Assembly (NCBI RefSeq): GCF_026342835.1
Contig: NZ_JAPEMI010000001.1
Coordinates: 5,648,501 to 5,712,500 of the forward strand
Reading direction: 5' to 3'
Source: Streptomyces sp. NBC_00154
GTDB taxonomy: Bacteria; Actinomycetota; Actinomycetes; Streptomycetales; Streptomycetaceae
DNA: 64,000 nucleotides
In this document: positions 16,103 to 26,900 of the stretch, in pieces
Layout of the letters: every line of letters begins with the position of its first letter
How positions within the stretch are numbered: position 1 is the first letter of the stretch
Program-made: the position numbers and the translations under genes
Notes under the pieces: generated by a model
What the model was told of the DNA's origin: nothing
Databases searched by the model: none
What the model saw: the letters and a program-made list of their open reading frames with translations, nothing else

Positions 16103-17053
16103 TTGCTCAAGTCTGCCCGCAAACAGGAGACGGACCCCGAGGGCCGCATGCCCTTGGTGGAGCACCTGCGTGAGCTGCGCAACCGGCTGGCGAAGGCTCT
16201 CCTGGCGATCGTCGTCGTCACGATCGTCGCCGCGTTCTTCTACAAGGGGATCATCGAGTTCTTCACCGACCCGGTGCTGAAGGCGGTCGGTTGCCATTCG
16301 AGCTTCGCCGAACTCGCCAAGAAGGAGGACGGCACCTGTGCGCGCATCGTCCTGAACGGTCTGCTGACGCCGTTCACCCTCGCGCTCAAGGTCTCCCTGA
16401 TGGCAGGCGTCGTCCTTTCGTCGCCGATCTGGCTCTACCAGCTCTGGGCGTTCATCGCCCCGGGACTGCACAGGCACGAGAAGAAGTACTCGCTGGCCTT
16501 CGTCGGCGCGGGCTTCCCGCTCTTCCTCGCCGGTGGCTTCTTCGCGTACAAGACGCTGCCCACGATGGCCAAGGTCCTGCTGGAGTTCTCGCCGGCCGGT
16601 CTGGACAACCAGCTGCCGCTCGACGACCTGCTGGACCTGATCACGCGCATGGTGGTGGTCTTCGGGCTCTCCTTCGAGCTGCCTCTGCTGCTCGTCATGC
16701 TGAACCTCGGCGGCGTCATCACGGGCAAGCGGATGCTCGGCTGGTGGCGCGGCATGATCATGGGCATCACGGTCTTCGCCGCACTGGCCACGCCCAGTAC
16801 CGACCCGCTGACCATGCTGGCGCTCGCCGGGCCGATCTGGGTCCTGTACTTCTGCGCGACGGCGCTCTCGCTCCTCAACGACCGTCGCAAGGCCCAGCGC
16901 GAGGCGGAGGGTCCCGCCGATGACGAGGCGTCGGAGCTGGACCTCACCCCCGAGGACGTCGGTGAGATCGAACCGGTCTCGTCCGTCAGGTCGCTGCCGG
17001 CCCAGTCGGGGCCGGACCGTGACCGGGTGAACGGTTACGACGACATCACCTGA
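16103..17053 (+). CDS. tatC: Sec-independent translocase subunit TatC
   Basis: 316 residues from TTG 16103 with GAGGACG upstream; no better in-frame start exists. The N-terminus has the signal-recognition motif PEGRMPLVEHLRELRNRL, followed by six transmembrane helices (AIVVVTIVAAFFYKGII, then SSPIWLYQLWAFIAPGL and others). The long charged C-terminal tail of about 65 residues (LDLTPEDVGEIEPVSS) is typical of streptomycetes. Receptor for twin-arginine signal peptides together with TatB. The lipid kinase gene follows after 18 bases. Confidence 0.95.
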   Translation: MLKSARKQETDPEGRMPLVEHLRELRNRLAKALLAIVVVTIVAAFFYKGIIEFFTDPVLKAVGCHSSFAELAKKEDGTCARIVLNGLLTPFTLALKVSLMAGVVLSSPIWLYQLWAFIAPGLHRHEKKYSLAFVGAGFPLFLAGGFFAYKTLPTMAKVLLEFSPAGLDNQLPLDDLLDLITRMVVVFGLSFELPLLLVMLNLGGVITGKRMLGWWRGMIMGITVFAALATPSTDPLTMLALAGPIWVLYFCATALSLLNDRRKAQREAEGPADDEASELDLTPEDVGEIEPVSSVRSLPAQSGPDRDRVNGYDDIT

Positions 17054-17071
17054 CCTTGTAAGGTCCCCCGG

Positions 17072-17962
17072 GTGACCAGCGAGATCACCCTTTTCGTCAA
17101 TCCCACCGCAGGACGCGGCCGGGGCGCGCACGCCGCGCAGCCGGCCGCTTCCGCATTGCGGGACGCCGGATTCTCCGTACGTACGGTCCTGGGCGAGGAC
17201 GCCGACGACGCGCTGCGGCGGGCCCGTGAGGCAGTCGACGGCGGGACCGGTGCACTGATAGCCGTGGGCGGGGACGGCATGATGTCCCTCGCCCTCCAGG
17301 CCGTGGCGGGGACGATGACGCCGCTCGGCGTGATCGCCGTCGGTACCGGCAACGACTTCGCCCGCGCCCTCGGTCTGCCGATACGGGACCCGGCCGCCGC
17401 GGGCCGGCTCGTCGCCGAGGCGCTCAAGGGCGGGGCGATCAGGGACATCGACCTCGGCCGGGTCGGCGACCGGTGGTTCGGGTCCGTGCTGGCCTCCGGC
17501 TTCGACTCCCGGGTCAACGACCGGGGCAACCGGATGCGCTGGGTCGGGGGGCGGTTCAAGTACGACCTCGCGATGCTCGCCGAGCTCGCCGCGTTCCGGA
17601 CGATCCCGTACCGCATCAGGCTCGACGGCGGGCCGGTCCAGGAGATCGAGGCGACGCTCATCGCGGTCGGCAATGGCTCCACCTACGGCGGGGGCATGCG
17701 GATCTGTGCGGACGCCGTCATGGACGACGGGCTCTTCGACGTGACCGTCGTCGGCGACTGCAGCCGTACGACGCTGCTCAAGGTGTTCCCCCGGGTCTAC
17801 AGGGGCACGCACCTCGACCACCCCGCGGTCACCGTGCACCGGGTCTCGTCGATCGAGCTGGCCGCCGCCTCCGTCACCGCCTACGCGGACGGCGAACCGC
17901 TCGGTGCGCTGCCGCTCACCGCCACGTGCGTGCCGGGTGCGGTCAGGGTTCTTGCACAGTGA
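17072..17962 (+). CDS. Diacylglycerol kinase-family lipid kinase
   Basis: 296 residues from GTG 17072. DAGK catalytic domain with VNPTAGRGRG, AVGGDGMMSLALQAV (the GGDG nucleotide motif) and VGTGNDFARALGLP; the C-terminal beta domain has NGSTYGGGMRICADAVMDDG, the usual metal-binding region. It resembles DgkB/YegS enzymes acting on diacylglycerol or related lipids. It is 18 bases behind tatC, and the helicase starts 50 bases downstream, so the three may share a transcript. The lipid substrate cannot be read from sequence. Confidence 0.9.
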   Translation: MTSEITLFVNPTAGRGRGAHAAQPAASALRDAGFSVRTVLGEDADDALRRAREAVDGGTGALIAVGGDGMMSLALQAVAGTMTPLGVIAVGTGNDFARALGLPIRDPAAAGRLVAEALKGGAIRDIDLGRVGDRWFGSVLASGFDSRVNDRGNRMRWVGGRFKYDLAMLAELAAFRTIPYRIRLDGGPVQEIEATLIAVGNGSTYGGGMRICADAVMDDGLFDVTVVGDCSRTTLLKVFPRVYRGTHLDHPAVTVHRVSSIELAAASVTAYADGEPLGALPLTATCVPGAVRVLAQ

Positions 17963-18012
17963 AATAAAGATCGCGCTGACTGTCAGAGGTGACGGGTACG
18001 CTCGTAAGCAAG

Positions 18013-20844
18013 ATGACAGAGGACCTCTCACCAGCTGAGCGATACCAGGCATTCCGGATCCGCGCCGCCGAGCAGGCCACGGCTCTTGCGCCCTTTCGCG
18101 AGATGTACGAGTTCGATCTGGACCCGTTCCAGATAGAGGCATGCAAGGCCCTGGAAGCGGGTAAGGGGGTGCTGGTCGCCGCCCCGACCGGGTCGGGCAA
18201 GACGATCGTCGGCGAATTCGCCGTGCATCTCGCGCTCCGCCAGGGCCGCAAGTGCTTCTACACCACGCCCATCAAGGCCCTGTCGAACCAGAAGTACGCC
18301 GATCTGGTCAAGCGCTACGGCGCGGACAAGGTCGGCCTGCTGACCGGCGACAACAGCGTCAACGCCGATGCCCCGGTGGTCGTCATGACCACCGAAGTGC
18401 TGCGGAACATGCTGTACGCGGGCTCGCAGGCGCTCCGCGGCCTCGGTCATGTCGTGATGGACGAGGTGCACTACCTCTCCGACCGCTTTCGTGGTGCGGT
18501 GTGGGAGGAAGTGATCATTCATCTGCCGGATTCGGTGACGCTGGTGTCGCTGTCGGCGACCGTGTCCAACGCCGAGGAGTTCGGCGACTGGCTGGACACC
18601 GTCCGCGGCGACACCGAAGTGATCGTCGCCGAGAGCCGACCCGTGCCGCTCTGGCAGCACGTGCTGGCCGGCCGCCGGATGTACGACCTCTTCGAGGAGG
18701 AGACCGACCACGGCGGCCGTGGCGCCGGCCGCCGCGAGGTCAACCCCGACCTCGTCCGGCTCGCCCGCATGGAGAACCAGCGCGGGTACAACCCGCGCGA
18801 GCGCCGCCGCGGAAAGATGGTGCGCGAGGCGGACCGCGAGCGCGAGCGGCGCCAGCGCAGCCGGATCTGGACCCCGTCCCGGCCCGAGGTCATCGACCGG
18901 CTGGACGCGGAAGGGCTGCTGCCCGCGATCACGTTCATCTTCAGCCGGGCCGGCTGCGAGGCCGCCGTACAGCAGTGTCTGCAGGCCGGTCTGCGGCTCA
19001 ACGACGAGGACAGGCGCCGGCTGGTGCGGGAGATCGTCGAGGAGCGGACCGCGTCCATCCCCGGGGAGGACCTCCATGTCCTCGGCTACTACGAATGGCT
19101 CGAAGGGCTGGAGCGGGGCATCGCCGCGCACCACGCGGGCATGCTGCCGACCTTCAAGGAGGTCGTCGAGGAGCTGTTCGTACGCGGGCTGGTCAAGGCG
19201 GTCTTCGCGACGGAAACCCTCGCCCTCGGCATCAACATGCCCGCGCGCTCCGTGGTGTTGGAGAAGCTCGTCAAGTGGAACGGTGAGCAGCACGCGGACA
19301 TCACCCCCGGCGAGTACACCCAGCTGACCGGTCGTGCCGGGCGGCGCGGGATCGATGTCGAGGGCCATGCGGTGGTGCTGTGGCAGCGCGGCATGGACCC
19401 GGGGGCGCTGGCCGGACTCGCGGGTACCCGCACCTATCCGCTGCGGTCCAGCTTCCGGCCCTCGTACAACATGGCCGTCAACCTGGTGCACCAGTTCGGG
19501 CGGCACCGGTCGCGCGAGCTGCTGGAGACCTCGTTCGCACAGTTCCAGGCCGACCAGTCGGTCGTCGGGATCTCCCGGCAGGTGCAGAAGAACGAGGAGG
19601 GCCTGGCGGGTTACCGCGAGGGCATGACCTGCCACCTCGGTGACTTCGAGGAGTACGCGCGGCTGCGCCGCGACCTCAAGGAGCGGGAGACGGAGCTCGC
19701 CAAGCACGGTGCGTCGCAGCGTCGGGCGGCGGCTGCGGCGTCCCTGGAGAAGCTGAAGCCGGGCGACGTCATCCACGTGCCGACCGGGAAGTTCGCCGGA
19801 CTGGCGCTCGTGCTGGACCCGGGACTGCCTGCCGGGCGGGTCAACGGGTACCGGGGGCTCGAATACTACGACGGGCCGCGGCCGTTGGTGCTGACCTCCG
19901 AGCGACAGGTCAAGCGGCTCGCCGCGATCGACTTCCCCGTGCCGGTCGAGGCCGTGGAGCGGATGCGGGTGCCCAAGTCGTTCAACCCGCGGTCGCCGCA
20001 GTCGAGGCGCGATCTGGCGTCGGCGCTGCGGACGAAGGCGGGGCACATCGTGCCGGAGCGGCACCGCAGGGGCCGGGCCGAGGCCGCCGACGACCAGCAG
20101 ATCGCCCGCTACCGGGCCGAGTTGCGGGCCCATCCCTGCCATGGGTGCGCCGAGCGCGAGGACCATGCGCGGTGGGCGGAGCGGTACCACCGGCTGCAGC
20201 GGGACACGAAGCAGCTGGAGCGGCGGATCGAGGGGCGGACGAACACGATTGCCCGCACCTTCGACCGGATCGTCGCGCTCCTCACCGAGCTGGACTATCT
20301 GCGGGGCAACGAGGTCACCGAGCACGGGCGGCGGCTGGCCCGGCTGTACGGCGAGCTGGACCTGCTGGCCAGCGAGTGCCTGCGGGCCGGGGTCTGGGAA
20401 GGGCTGAACCCGGCGGAGCTCGCCGCGTGTGTGTCGGCGCTGGTGTACGAGGCGCGGCAGGCGGACGACGCGGTGGCACCGAAGCTGCCGTCCGGACCGG
20501 CGAAGACGGCGATGGCCGAGATGGTCCATATCTGGGGGCGGCTCGATGCCCTGGAGGAGGACTTCAAGATCAACCAGACGGAGGGTGTCGGGCAGCGGGA
20601 GCCCGATCTCGGGTTCGCCTGGGCGGTCTACATGTGGGCGTCGGGACGGACGCTGGACGAGGTGCTGCGCGAGGCGGAGATGCCGGCAGGGGACTTCGTG
20701 CGGTGGTGCAAGCAGGTGATCGATGTGCTGGGGCAGATCGCTGCTGCGGCGCCGGGAGGCGGGGAGAGCTCAGTGGCTCGCAATGCGCGTAAGGCGATGG
20801 ATGCGGTGCTGCGAGGGGTTGTGGCCTACAGCTCGGTGGGGTGA
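18013..20844 (+). CDS. Ski2-like DEAD/DEAH-box RNA helicase (HelY type)
   Basis: 943 residues from ATG 18013 (MTEDLSPAERYQ). A GTG at 17989 is in frame; neither has a strong ribosome-binding site. TACGCT at 17997-18002 could be a -10 box that would make the message leaderless at 18013. Walker A APTGSGKT at about 57-64, DEVH box at 150-153, SLSATVSNAEEFG motif III, then a RecA2 domain with TETLALGINMPAR and QLTGRAGRRGID. The long C-terminal part (coiled KERETELAKHG, then a PFxxCxxC-like region HPCHGCAEREDHARWAER) is that of actinobacterial HelY and Mtr4/Ski2 homologues. Likely role: RNA unwinding in decay or rRNA processing. Confidence 0.93.
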   Translation: MTEDLSPAERYQAFRIRAAEQATALAPFREMYEFDLDPFQIEACKALEAGKGVLVAAPTGSGKTIVGEFAVHLALRQGRKCFYTTPIKALSNQKYADLVKRYGADKVGLLTGDNSVNADAPVVVMTTEVLRNMLYAGSQALRGLGHVVMDEVHYLSDRFRGAVWEEVIIHLPDSVTLVSLSATVSNAEEFGDWLDTVRGDTEVIVAESRPVPLWQHVLAGRRMYDLFEEETDHGGRGAGRREVNPDLVRLARMENQRGYNPRERRRGKMVREADRERERRQRSRIWTPSRPEVIDRLDAEGLLPAITFIFSRAGCEAAVQQCLQAGLRLNDEDRRRLVREIVEERTASIPGEDLHVLGYYEWLEGLERGIAAHHAGMLPTFKEVVEELFVRGLVKAVFATETLALGINMPARSVVLEKLVKWNGEQHADITPGEYTQLTGRAGRRGIDVEGHAVVLWQRGMDPGALAGLAGTRTYPLRSSFRPSYNMAVNLVHQFGRHRSRELLETSFAQFQADQSVVGISRQVQKNEEGLAGYREGMTCHLGDFEEYARLRRDLKERETELAKHGASQRRAAAAASLEKLKPGDVIHVPTGKFAGLALVLDPGLPAGRVNGYRGLEYYDGPRPLVLTSERQVKRLAAIDFPVPVEAVERMRVPKSFNPRSPQSRRDLASALRTKAGHIVPERHRRGRAEAADDQQIARYRAELRAHPCHGCAEREDHARWAERYHRLQRDTKQLERRIEGRTNTIARTFDRIVALLTELDYLRGNEVTEHGRRLARLYGELDLLASECLRAGVWEGLNPAELAACVSALVYEARQADDAVAPKLPSGPAKTAMAEMVHIWGRLDALEEDFKINQTEGVGQREPDLGFAWAVYMWASGRTLDEVLREAEMPAGDFVRWCKQVIDVLGQIAAAAPGGGESSVARNARKAMDAVLRGVVAYSSVG

Positions 20845-20862
20845 CGGGCCCTCTGCCCCGGA

Positions 20863-20952
20863 CCCCGGTCCTCAGGCGCCGGACGGGCTGGATCGCGGCC
20901 CGGACGGGTTGGGGCCGGGTGGATCGGGTCCGTCCGGGGTCGAGGACCGGGG
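20863..20952. repeat. Inverted pair of a common Streptomyces intergenic repeat, probable bidirectional terminator
   Basis: Between the convergent helicase and flavin-oxidoreductase genes lie two inverted copies of a GTCCTCA-GGCGCCGGACGGGC element. Arms 20863-20873 with 20942-20952 (11 bp) and 20879-20886 with 20930-20937 (8 bp) pair. A further copy is at 58129-58155 (23 of 27 bases identical to 20868-20894). Confidence 0.7.
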
Positions 20953-20973
20953 GGTCAGGGGACGGAGCCCCGG

Positions 20974-22077
20974 TTACGCAGCGGTCTTACGTGCGGCGTC
21001 CCGTTTGGCGACTTCGTCCCGGACGATCGGGATGACATGGCGCCCGAAGTCGATCGCATCGTCGAGCAGGTCGTACCCCCGGGCGGACAGCACTTCGACC
21101 CCCAGGTCGTAGTAGTCCAGCAGTGCCTGCGCGACCGTCTCCGGTGTGCCCACCAGCGCCGTCGAGTTGCCGGCGCCACCGGTTTCGGCCGCGGTCGGTG
21201 TCCACAGTGCGCGGTCGTGGCGCTCTCCCCGGTCGGCGACGGCGAGCAGCCGTCGGGAGCCCGCGTTCTCCGGGTTCCGGAGCGGGTGGCGGCGGCTGAG
21301 CGGAGTGCCCGCCTTGCGGGCCTTGATCCGGTCGAGCGTCCGGTGGGCCTTCTCCCAGGCGAGTTCTTCGGTCGGTGCGATGATCGGGCGGAAGGCGACC
21401 TGGATCTTCGGGACGTCGACGCGGCCCGCCGCCTTCGCCGCCGCCCTGACCGCGGCGATCTGCTCCGCAGTCTCGGCGAGGGGCTCGCCCCACAGGCAGT
21501 AGATGTCGGCCTCGGCGCCCCCTGCCGCGTAGGCCGCCGGCGAGGAACCGCCGAACGAGACCCGCGGGTGGGGCTGTTGGACGGGGAAGGTATCGCTCAC
21601 GAAGTCGTTGAAGCGGTAGTGGGTGCCTTCGTGATCGAAGGGCTCGTGCGAGGTCCAGGCCTTCTTGATGATCTGGATGGCCTCGCGGGTACGGGCGTAC
21701 CGCTCGTCCTTGGTGAGGAAGTCTCCCTCGCGCTGCTGTTCGTGATCGTTGCCGCCGGTGATGAAGTGCACGGCGAGGCGGCCGTCACTGATCCGGTCCA
21801 GGGTGGCGAAGGTCTTCGCGGCGAACGTCGGGTACGAGACGTTGGGCCGGTGTGCGACCAGGATCTGCAGGGTGTCGGTGCGCGCTGCGACATAGGCGGC
21901 CGCGGGGGACGGGTCGGGAGAGCCCGAGCCGTAGGCGAAGAGCACCCGGTCCCAGCCGTAGTCCTCGTGCGCGCGTGCCAGCTCGAGCGTGTACTCCTTG
22001 TCGAAGGATGCTCCGGAGCGGGGCGTCACTTCGGATCCGTCATTGGTTGCTGCGATGCCGAGAAACTCGACGGGCAT
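20974..22077 (-). CDS. LLM-class flavin-dependent oxidoreductase, alkanesulfonate monooxygenase-like
   Basis: 367 residues from ATG 22077. TIM-barrel luciferase-like monooxygenase of the SsuD group: an N-terminal barrel strand (MPVEFLGIAATNDGSE), EDYGWDRVLFAYGSGSPDP, RTDTLQILVAHRPNVSYPTFAAKTFATLDRIS, HFITGGNDHEQQREGDFL and the C-terminal ALVGTPETVAQALLDYYDLG. It would use FMNH2 from a separate reductase to oxygenate an alkanesulfonate or related organosulfur compound. No ssu transporter is adjacent; the gene stands alone, leftward, about 200 bases downstream of the allophanate hydrolase stop, separated by a terminator. Confidence 0.85.
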   Translation of the reverse strand: MPVEFLGIAATNDGSEVTPRSGASFDKEYTLELARAHEDYGWDRVLFAYGSGSPDPSPAAAYVAARTDTLQILVAHRPNVSYPTFAAKTFATLDRISDGRLAVHFITGGNDHEQQREGDFLTKDERYARTREAIQIIKKAWTSHEPFDHEGTHYRFNDFVSDTFPVQQPHPRVSFGGSSPAAYAAGGAEADIYCLWGEPLAETAEQIAAVRAAAKAAGRVDVPKIQVAFRPIIAPTEELAWEKAHRTLDRIKARKAGTPLSRRHPLRNPENAGSRRLLAVADRGERHDRALWTPTAAETGGAGNSTALVGTPETVAQALLDYYDLGVEVLSARGYDLLDDAIDFGRHVIPIVRDEVAKRDAARKTAA

Positions 22078-22168
22078 GGCAAAGCCTCATCTCGTGCTGC
22101 GGTGAACCGGTCGGGTCGTGCACAGTGCTGACGCGCTGACGTATGAGCAGTCAGGGACGACACGAGGC

Positions 22169-22199
22169 CGACCACACTCGACCGAAGTCGATGTGGTCG
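22169..22199 (-). terminator. Terminator of the urea/guanidine operon
   Basis: On the minus strand a 13-bp stem with one bulge closes on a TTCG tetraloop (22183-22186), 78 bases after the allophanate hydrolase stop. The rest of 22078-22276 has no gene. Confidence 0.6.
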
Positions 22200-22276
22200 C
22201 GGGTGACCAGCCGCAGCTGAGGACGCATCTGCTCAGTGGAACAGGCGGATCGGTACTGCGTCAACCATGCTCCCGG

Positions 22277-23920
22277 TCAGCGGTCGAGGTAGCCGCGCCA
22301 GCCGCCGTACGCCGTGATGTCCGTTGCGCTGCGCAGGGCGTAGGGCTCGCACAGGAAGCCGGGGGCGGTTGTGCCGTCCGAGAGTTCCACCCGGCCCAGC
22401 GTCATGGGGGACGGGAGCTCCGCCGTGAGGCGGCCGAGGCCCTCAGGGGGCAGTTGCCATACCTCCACCTCGATCGCGGCGCCGCCTTCGCCCACCCGTT
22501 CCAGGCCGGGCTTGGCCGGGTCGGTGCGCAGGGCGTGCAGGCGGTAGACAGGGGCCGTGGTGGTCGTATGGAGCAAGTGGGCGCCCAGGGAAAGGAGTTG
22601 AGGATTCAGGGGCTGGCCCGTCAGATGGGCGCCCGCGACGACGAGCCTGGTGGGCGGGGTCAGCAGCGCGGTGATGAGGGCCAGGCGTTCGTCCGTGTGG
22701 GCCGGTCCGATCAGCATCACGCCGAAGGGGTGTCCGGCCACGTCGCCGGCGGGGGCGGCCACCGCGCACAGGTCGAACAGGTTGGTGGAATTGGTGAACC
22801 GGCCCAGCCGTGCGTTGACGCCCAGCGGGTCCGCGGCCACCTCCGCGAGTGTGGGGTGACCCGGAGCGGTGGGCAGGAGAAGGGCGTCGGCGTCGGAGAG
22901 GGCCGTCATGGCGCCATCGCGCAGAACCGCCAGCCGGTCCCGGTCGGCGAACAGACGGTGTGCCGGGATGTCCCGGGCCGCCGTGATGATGTGGGCGACG
23001 GTGGGGTCGAGATCGGCGGCGGGGGCGGTGTCGATGAATGCGCCGACCGCCGTGTAGCGCTCGGCCACGAATGCTCCCTCGTACAGCATGGCGGCGGCTT
23101 CCAGGAAGGGGACCAGGTCCACCGGTTGCAGGTGCGCGCCCGCCGCGCGGAGGCGGTCGGCCGCTGCCTCGTACGCCTCCGCCCAGCCGGGGTCCAGCTC
23201 GCCCAGCTGTTCGGTCGCCGGGACCGCGATCCGCCAGGGACCCGATGTCCGGGCGGGCGCGGACTGCGGCGCGGTCGTGGCCATCAGGGCGAGCGCCTGC
23301 TCGGCCTCGGGGAGCGTACGGGCGAAGACGGTGACACAGTCCAGGCTTGCGCAGGCCGGGACCACACCGTCGGTCGGGACCAGGCCGCGGGTCGGCTTCA
23401 GGCCCACGATCCCGTTGAACGCGGCCGGGATCCGGCCGGAGCCCGCGGTGTCGGTGCCGAGCGACAGGTCGGCGATGCCGAGCGCGACGGCGACCGCAGA
23501 ACCGGAGCTGGAGCCTCCGCTGATCAGGGACGGGTCATGGGCCTGGCGGACCGCTCCGTAGGGGGAGCGGGTGCCGACCAGACCTGTGGCGAACTGGTCG
23601 AGGTTGGTCGTGCCGATCACCAGGGCTCCGGCCGCGCGGAGGCGGGCCACGGCCGGCGCGTCGGCCGTCGGTTTGTACGCGTACGACGGACAGCCCGCGG
23701 TGGTGGGGAGGCCGGCGACATCGATGTTGCCCTTGACGGCCAGCAAGCGGCCGGCGAGGGGGAGATGTTCCCCCGCGGACACGCGGGCGTCGAGGGTTCG
23801 GGCCTCGGCCTCCACCTCGGGCAGCGGGCGCAGGTCGATCCAGATCTCCGGACGGTCGACGGCCTCGATCCGGGCATGGGCGGCGCGGACCCGGGCCAGG
23901 ACGGGTGTGGGCGTGGTCAT
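22277..23920 (-). CDS. atzF: Allophanate hydrolase
   Basis: 547 residues from ATG 23920 with AGGAG upstream. Amidase-signature enzyme with the Ser-cisSer-Lys triad visible: Lys63 (LAVKGNID), Ser137 (SGGSSSGSA) and Ser161 (DTAGSGR). The C-terminal domain (about 430-547, GAHLTGQPLNPQL...GYLDR) is the one that removes the second carboxylate in AtzF and DUR1,2. Reaction: allophanate + 3 H2O to 2 NH4+ + 2 HCO3-. It is the last gene of the operon, 9 bases after the carboxylase stop. It completes the pathway whether the first substrate is urea or guanidine. Confidence 0.93.
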   Translation of the reverse strand: MTTPTPVLARVRAAHARIEAVDRPEIWIDLRPLPEVEAEARTLDARVSAGEHLPLAGRLLAVKGNIDVAGLPTTAGCPSYAYKPTADAPAVARLRAAGALVIGTTNLDQFATGLVGTRSPYGAVRQAHDPSLISGGSSSGSAVAVALGIADLSLGTDTAGSGRIPAAFNGIVGLKPTRGLVPTDGVVPACASLDCVTVFARTLPEAEQALALMATTAPQSAPARTSGPWRIAVPATEQLGELDPGWAEAYEAAADRLRAAGAHLQPVDLVPFLEAAAMLYEGAFVAERYTAVGAFIDTAPAADLDPTVAHIITAARDIPAHRLFADRDRLAVLRDGAMTALSDADALLLPTAPGHPTLAEVAADPLGVNARLGRFTNSTNLFDLCAVAAPAGDVAGHPFGVMLIGPAHTDERLALITALLTPPTRLVVAGAHLTGQPLNPQLLSLGAHLLHTTTTAPVYRLHALRTDPAKPGLERVGEGGAAIEVEVWQLPPEGLGRLTAELPSPMTLGRVELSDGTTAPGFLCEPYALRSATDITAYGGWRGYLDR

Positions 23921-23929
23921 GTGTGCTCC

Positions 23930-26900
23930 TCAGTTCGTGGGGGGCGGGGCCAGGACCAGCAGTGCGGTGCCCGGTTCCACCTGGGCACCCGGCCGGGTGA
24001 GGATCTCCACGACGATGCCGTCCGCCGGGGCGTGGATCCGGGACTCCATCTTCATCGCCTCCAGTGCGAGAAGAGGCTGACCCGCCGTCACCGTGTCTCC
24101 CGCGGCGACGTTCAGCTGCCAGACCGACGCCGCGAACTCGGCCTCCACCAGCCGGCCGCCCGACGGCACCGTCACCTCGGCGGCCGGTGGCGCCGGTTCC
24201 GTGGCGGCCTCCGCCCGCGCGAACTCGCCGGCCGCCTCCCAGGCGTCCCGTTCCGCCGAGAAGGCGGCGCCCTGCCGGGTGCGGAACCCGGCGATCGAGT
24301 CGGCGTTGTCGGCCAGGAACTTCTCGTACCGCGCAAGGGAGAACTCGCCCTCCTCGATCCGCGGTACGAACCGGCCGGACGCAATGTCCGCGCGGAGCTC
24401 CAGGAGTTCGTCCGCCTCCACCGGGTACCACTTGATCCGGTCGAAGAACCTCAGCAGCCACGGTGAGCCGGGCTCGAAAGCGCCGCGCTGCTGCCACCCC
24501 GACCACACCTGGGTGGTGCGCCCGACGAACTGGTACCCGCCCGGCCCCTCCATCCCGTAGATGCAGAGATAGGCGCCACCGATGCCGACCGAGTTCTCCG
24601 CCGTCCAGGTGCGGGCCGGGTTGTACTTGGTGGTGACCAGGCGGTGCCGGGGGTCGAGCGGGGTGGCGACCGGTGCGCCCAGATAGACATCGCCGAGGCC
24701 CAGCACCAGATACTCGGCGTCGAAGACCGTGCGGTACACGTCGTCGACCGAGCCCAGGCCGTTGACCCGGCGGATGAACTCGATGTTCCACGGGCACCAG
24801 GGGGCGTCGTCGCGTACCCCCGCCATATATCGGGCGATGGCCTCGCGGGTCGCCGGATCGTCCCAGGACAGCGGCAGATGCACGGTCCGCGACGGCACGG
24901 TCAGAGCGTCCGTGGGCGGGAGCGCCGCCTCGGTGGTGCGGAGGAGTTCCAGGAGCCGGTGCTGGGGGAGGAGCTCCGGATCCGTCTGGATCTGGAGCGA
25001 GCGGATGCCGGGCGTGAGGCCGGTGATGCCGGGTACGGCCGCCGCGGTCAGCGCCTCCATCAGGGCGTGCACCCGCATCCGCAGGGCCAGATCCAGCTGC
25101 ATCGGGCCGTACTCGACCAGCACGTTGTCGTCACCGCTGCGGCGGTACGTGACGTCGTCGCTCCGGTACAGGATGCCGCCGTCGACGATGTCCGGGCGCC
25201 GCTCGCCGGTGATCGTGACCGGTGTGAAGCGGACCGTGTCGCCGGGGCGCAGCTGGCCCAGCTTCCACCGCTCGCCCGTCACCACGGTCGCCGGGCAGAC
25301 GAAGCCGCCCAGCGAAGGCCCGTCGGGGCCGAGCAGCACCGGCATGTCTCCCGTGTAGTCGACGGCGCCCACGGAGTACGGCGTGTCATGGATGTTCGAG
25401 GGGTGGAGTCCGGCCTCGCCGCCGTCGGTGCGTGCCCAGCGCGGTTTGGGGCCGACCAGCCGGACACCGGTGCGGGCCGAGTTGAAGTGGACCTTCCAGT
25501 CGGCGGCGTAGAAGTCGTGGATGTCCTCCTCGGTGAAGAACTCCGGTGCGGCGTGCGGGCCTTCGGCCGCGCCGATGTGCCAGCTGCCACCGATGTGCGG
25601 ACGGTCGGCGTCCGGTACGGGGGTGCTCGAGGCACGTACCGCGCCGCCGTGCAGGACGTCGCCCGTGCGCAGGGCCCGGCCGCCGTGTCCGCCGAAGCCG
25701 CCGAGGGTGAAGGTCGCCGCGCTGCCCAGGAAGCCGGGTACGTCCAGGCCGCCGCCGGCGAAGAGGACGTACGTACGCAGACCGTGTCCGTCCGGTGCGC
25801 CGACCGCGAGGGTGGAGCCCGCCGGGACGGTGAAGGGTTCCCACAGGGCGACCGGTTCGCCGTCGACCGAGACGGGGGCGGGTGCGCCTGTGACACAGAC
25901 GGTGGTCGGGTGGGTGAACCGCAGGGTCGGTCCCTGGAGCGTGCATTCGAGGCCGGGTGCGCCCGCGTCATTGCCGAGCGCGGTGTTGCCGAGCCGGAAC
26001 GACAGGTCGTCCATCGGGCCCGACGGTGGGACGCCGACCTGCCAGTAGCCCGTGCGGCCGGGCCAGTCCTGCACCGTGGTGAGGGTGCCGCCGGAGACCA
26101 CCTCGATGCGCGAGGTCGGGTCGGTGACGGTGGCGAGCGTGGCCGTGGAGTGCGCGGCGGTGCGGACCCGGTCGTCGGCCAGAGCGGCCCGCACCAGCCC
26201 GAGGTTGGTCTCGATGCCGTCGATCCGGGTGGCGGCGAGTGCCGTGTCCAGCCGTGCGAGGGCCTCGGCGCGGTCGGTGCCGTACGCGACGACCTTCGCC
26301 AGCATCGGGTCGTACGACGTCGTGACCTCCGTCCCCGTCTCGACCCAGGTGTCGACACGGACTCCCTCGGGGAACGCGACCCGGGTCAGCAGGCCCGCCC
26401 CGGGGCGGTGGTCGCGGGTCGGGTCCTCGGCGTAGACCCGGGCCTCGACGGCATGGCCGCGCGGCGCGTCCGGTTCGCGTACGACATCCGTGTCGCCCTG
26501 GGCGAGGCGCAGCATCCACTCGACGAGGTCGACGCCGTAGATCTCCTCGGTGACCGGGTGTTCGACCTGGAGGCGGGTGTTGACCTCCAGGAAGTACGCC
26601 TCCGCGCGCGCCGCGTCGTACACGAACTCCACCGTGCCCGCCGAGCGGTAGCCGACCGCCCCGCACAGATCCTGGGCGGACGCGGTCAGTTGCTTGCGGA
26701 CGTGCGGCGGGAGCCCCGGGGCGGGGGCCTCCTCCAGGACCTTCTGGTTGCGGCGCTGGAGGGAGCAGTCGCGGTCGCCGAAGGTCACCACCCGGCCCCG
26801 GCCGTCGCCGAAGACCTGCACCTCGACATGGCGGGCGTCCTCCACGAGGCGTTCGAGGAAGACACCGGCGGAGGAGAAGGACGCGGCGGCGACCCGCTGC

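Noticed and set aside
22118..24466. Very long plus-strand frames opposite the urea/guanidine operon
   Set aside because: Antisense shadows of real genes with third-position GC bias; no domain recognised.
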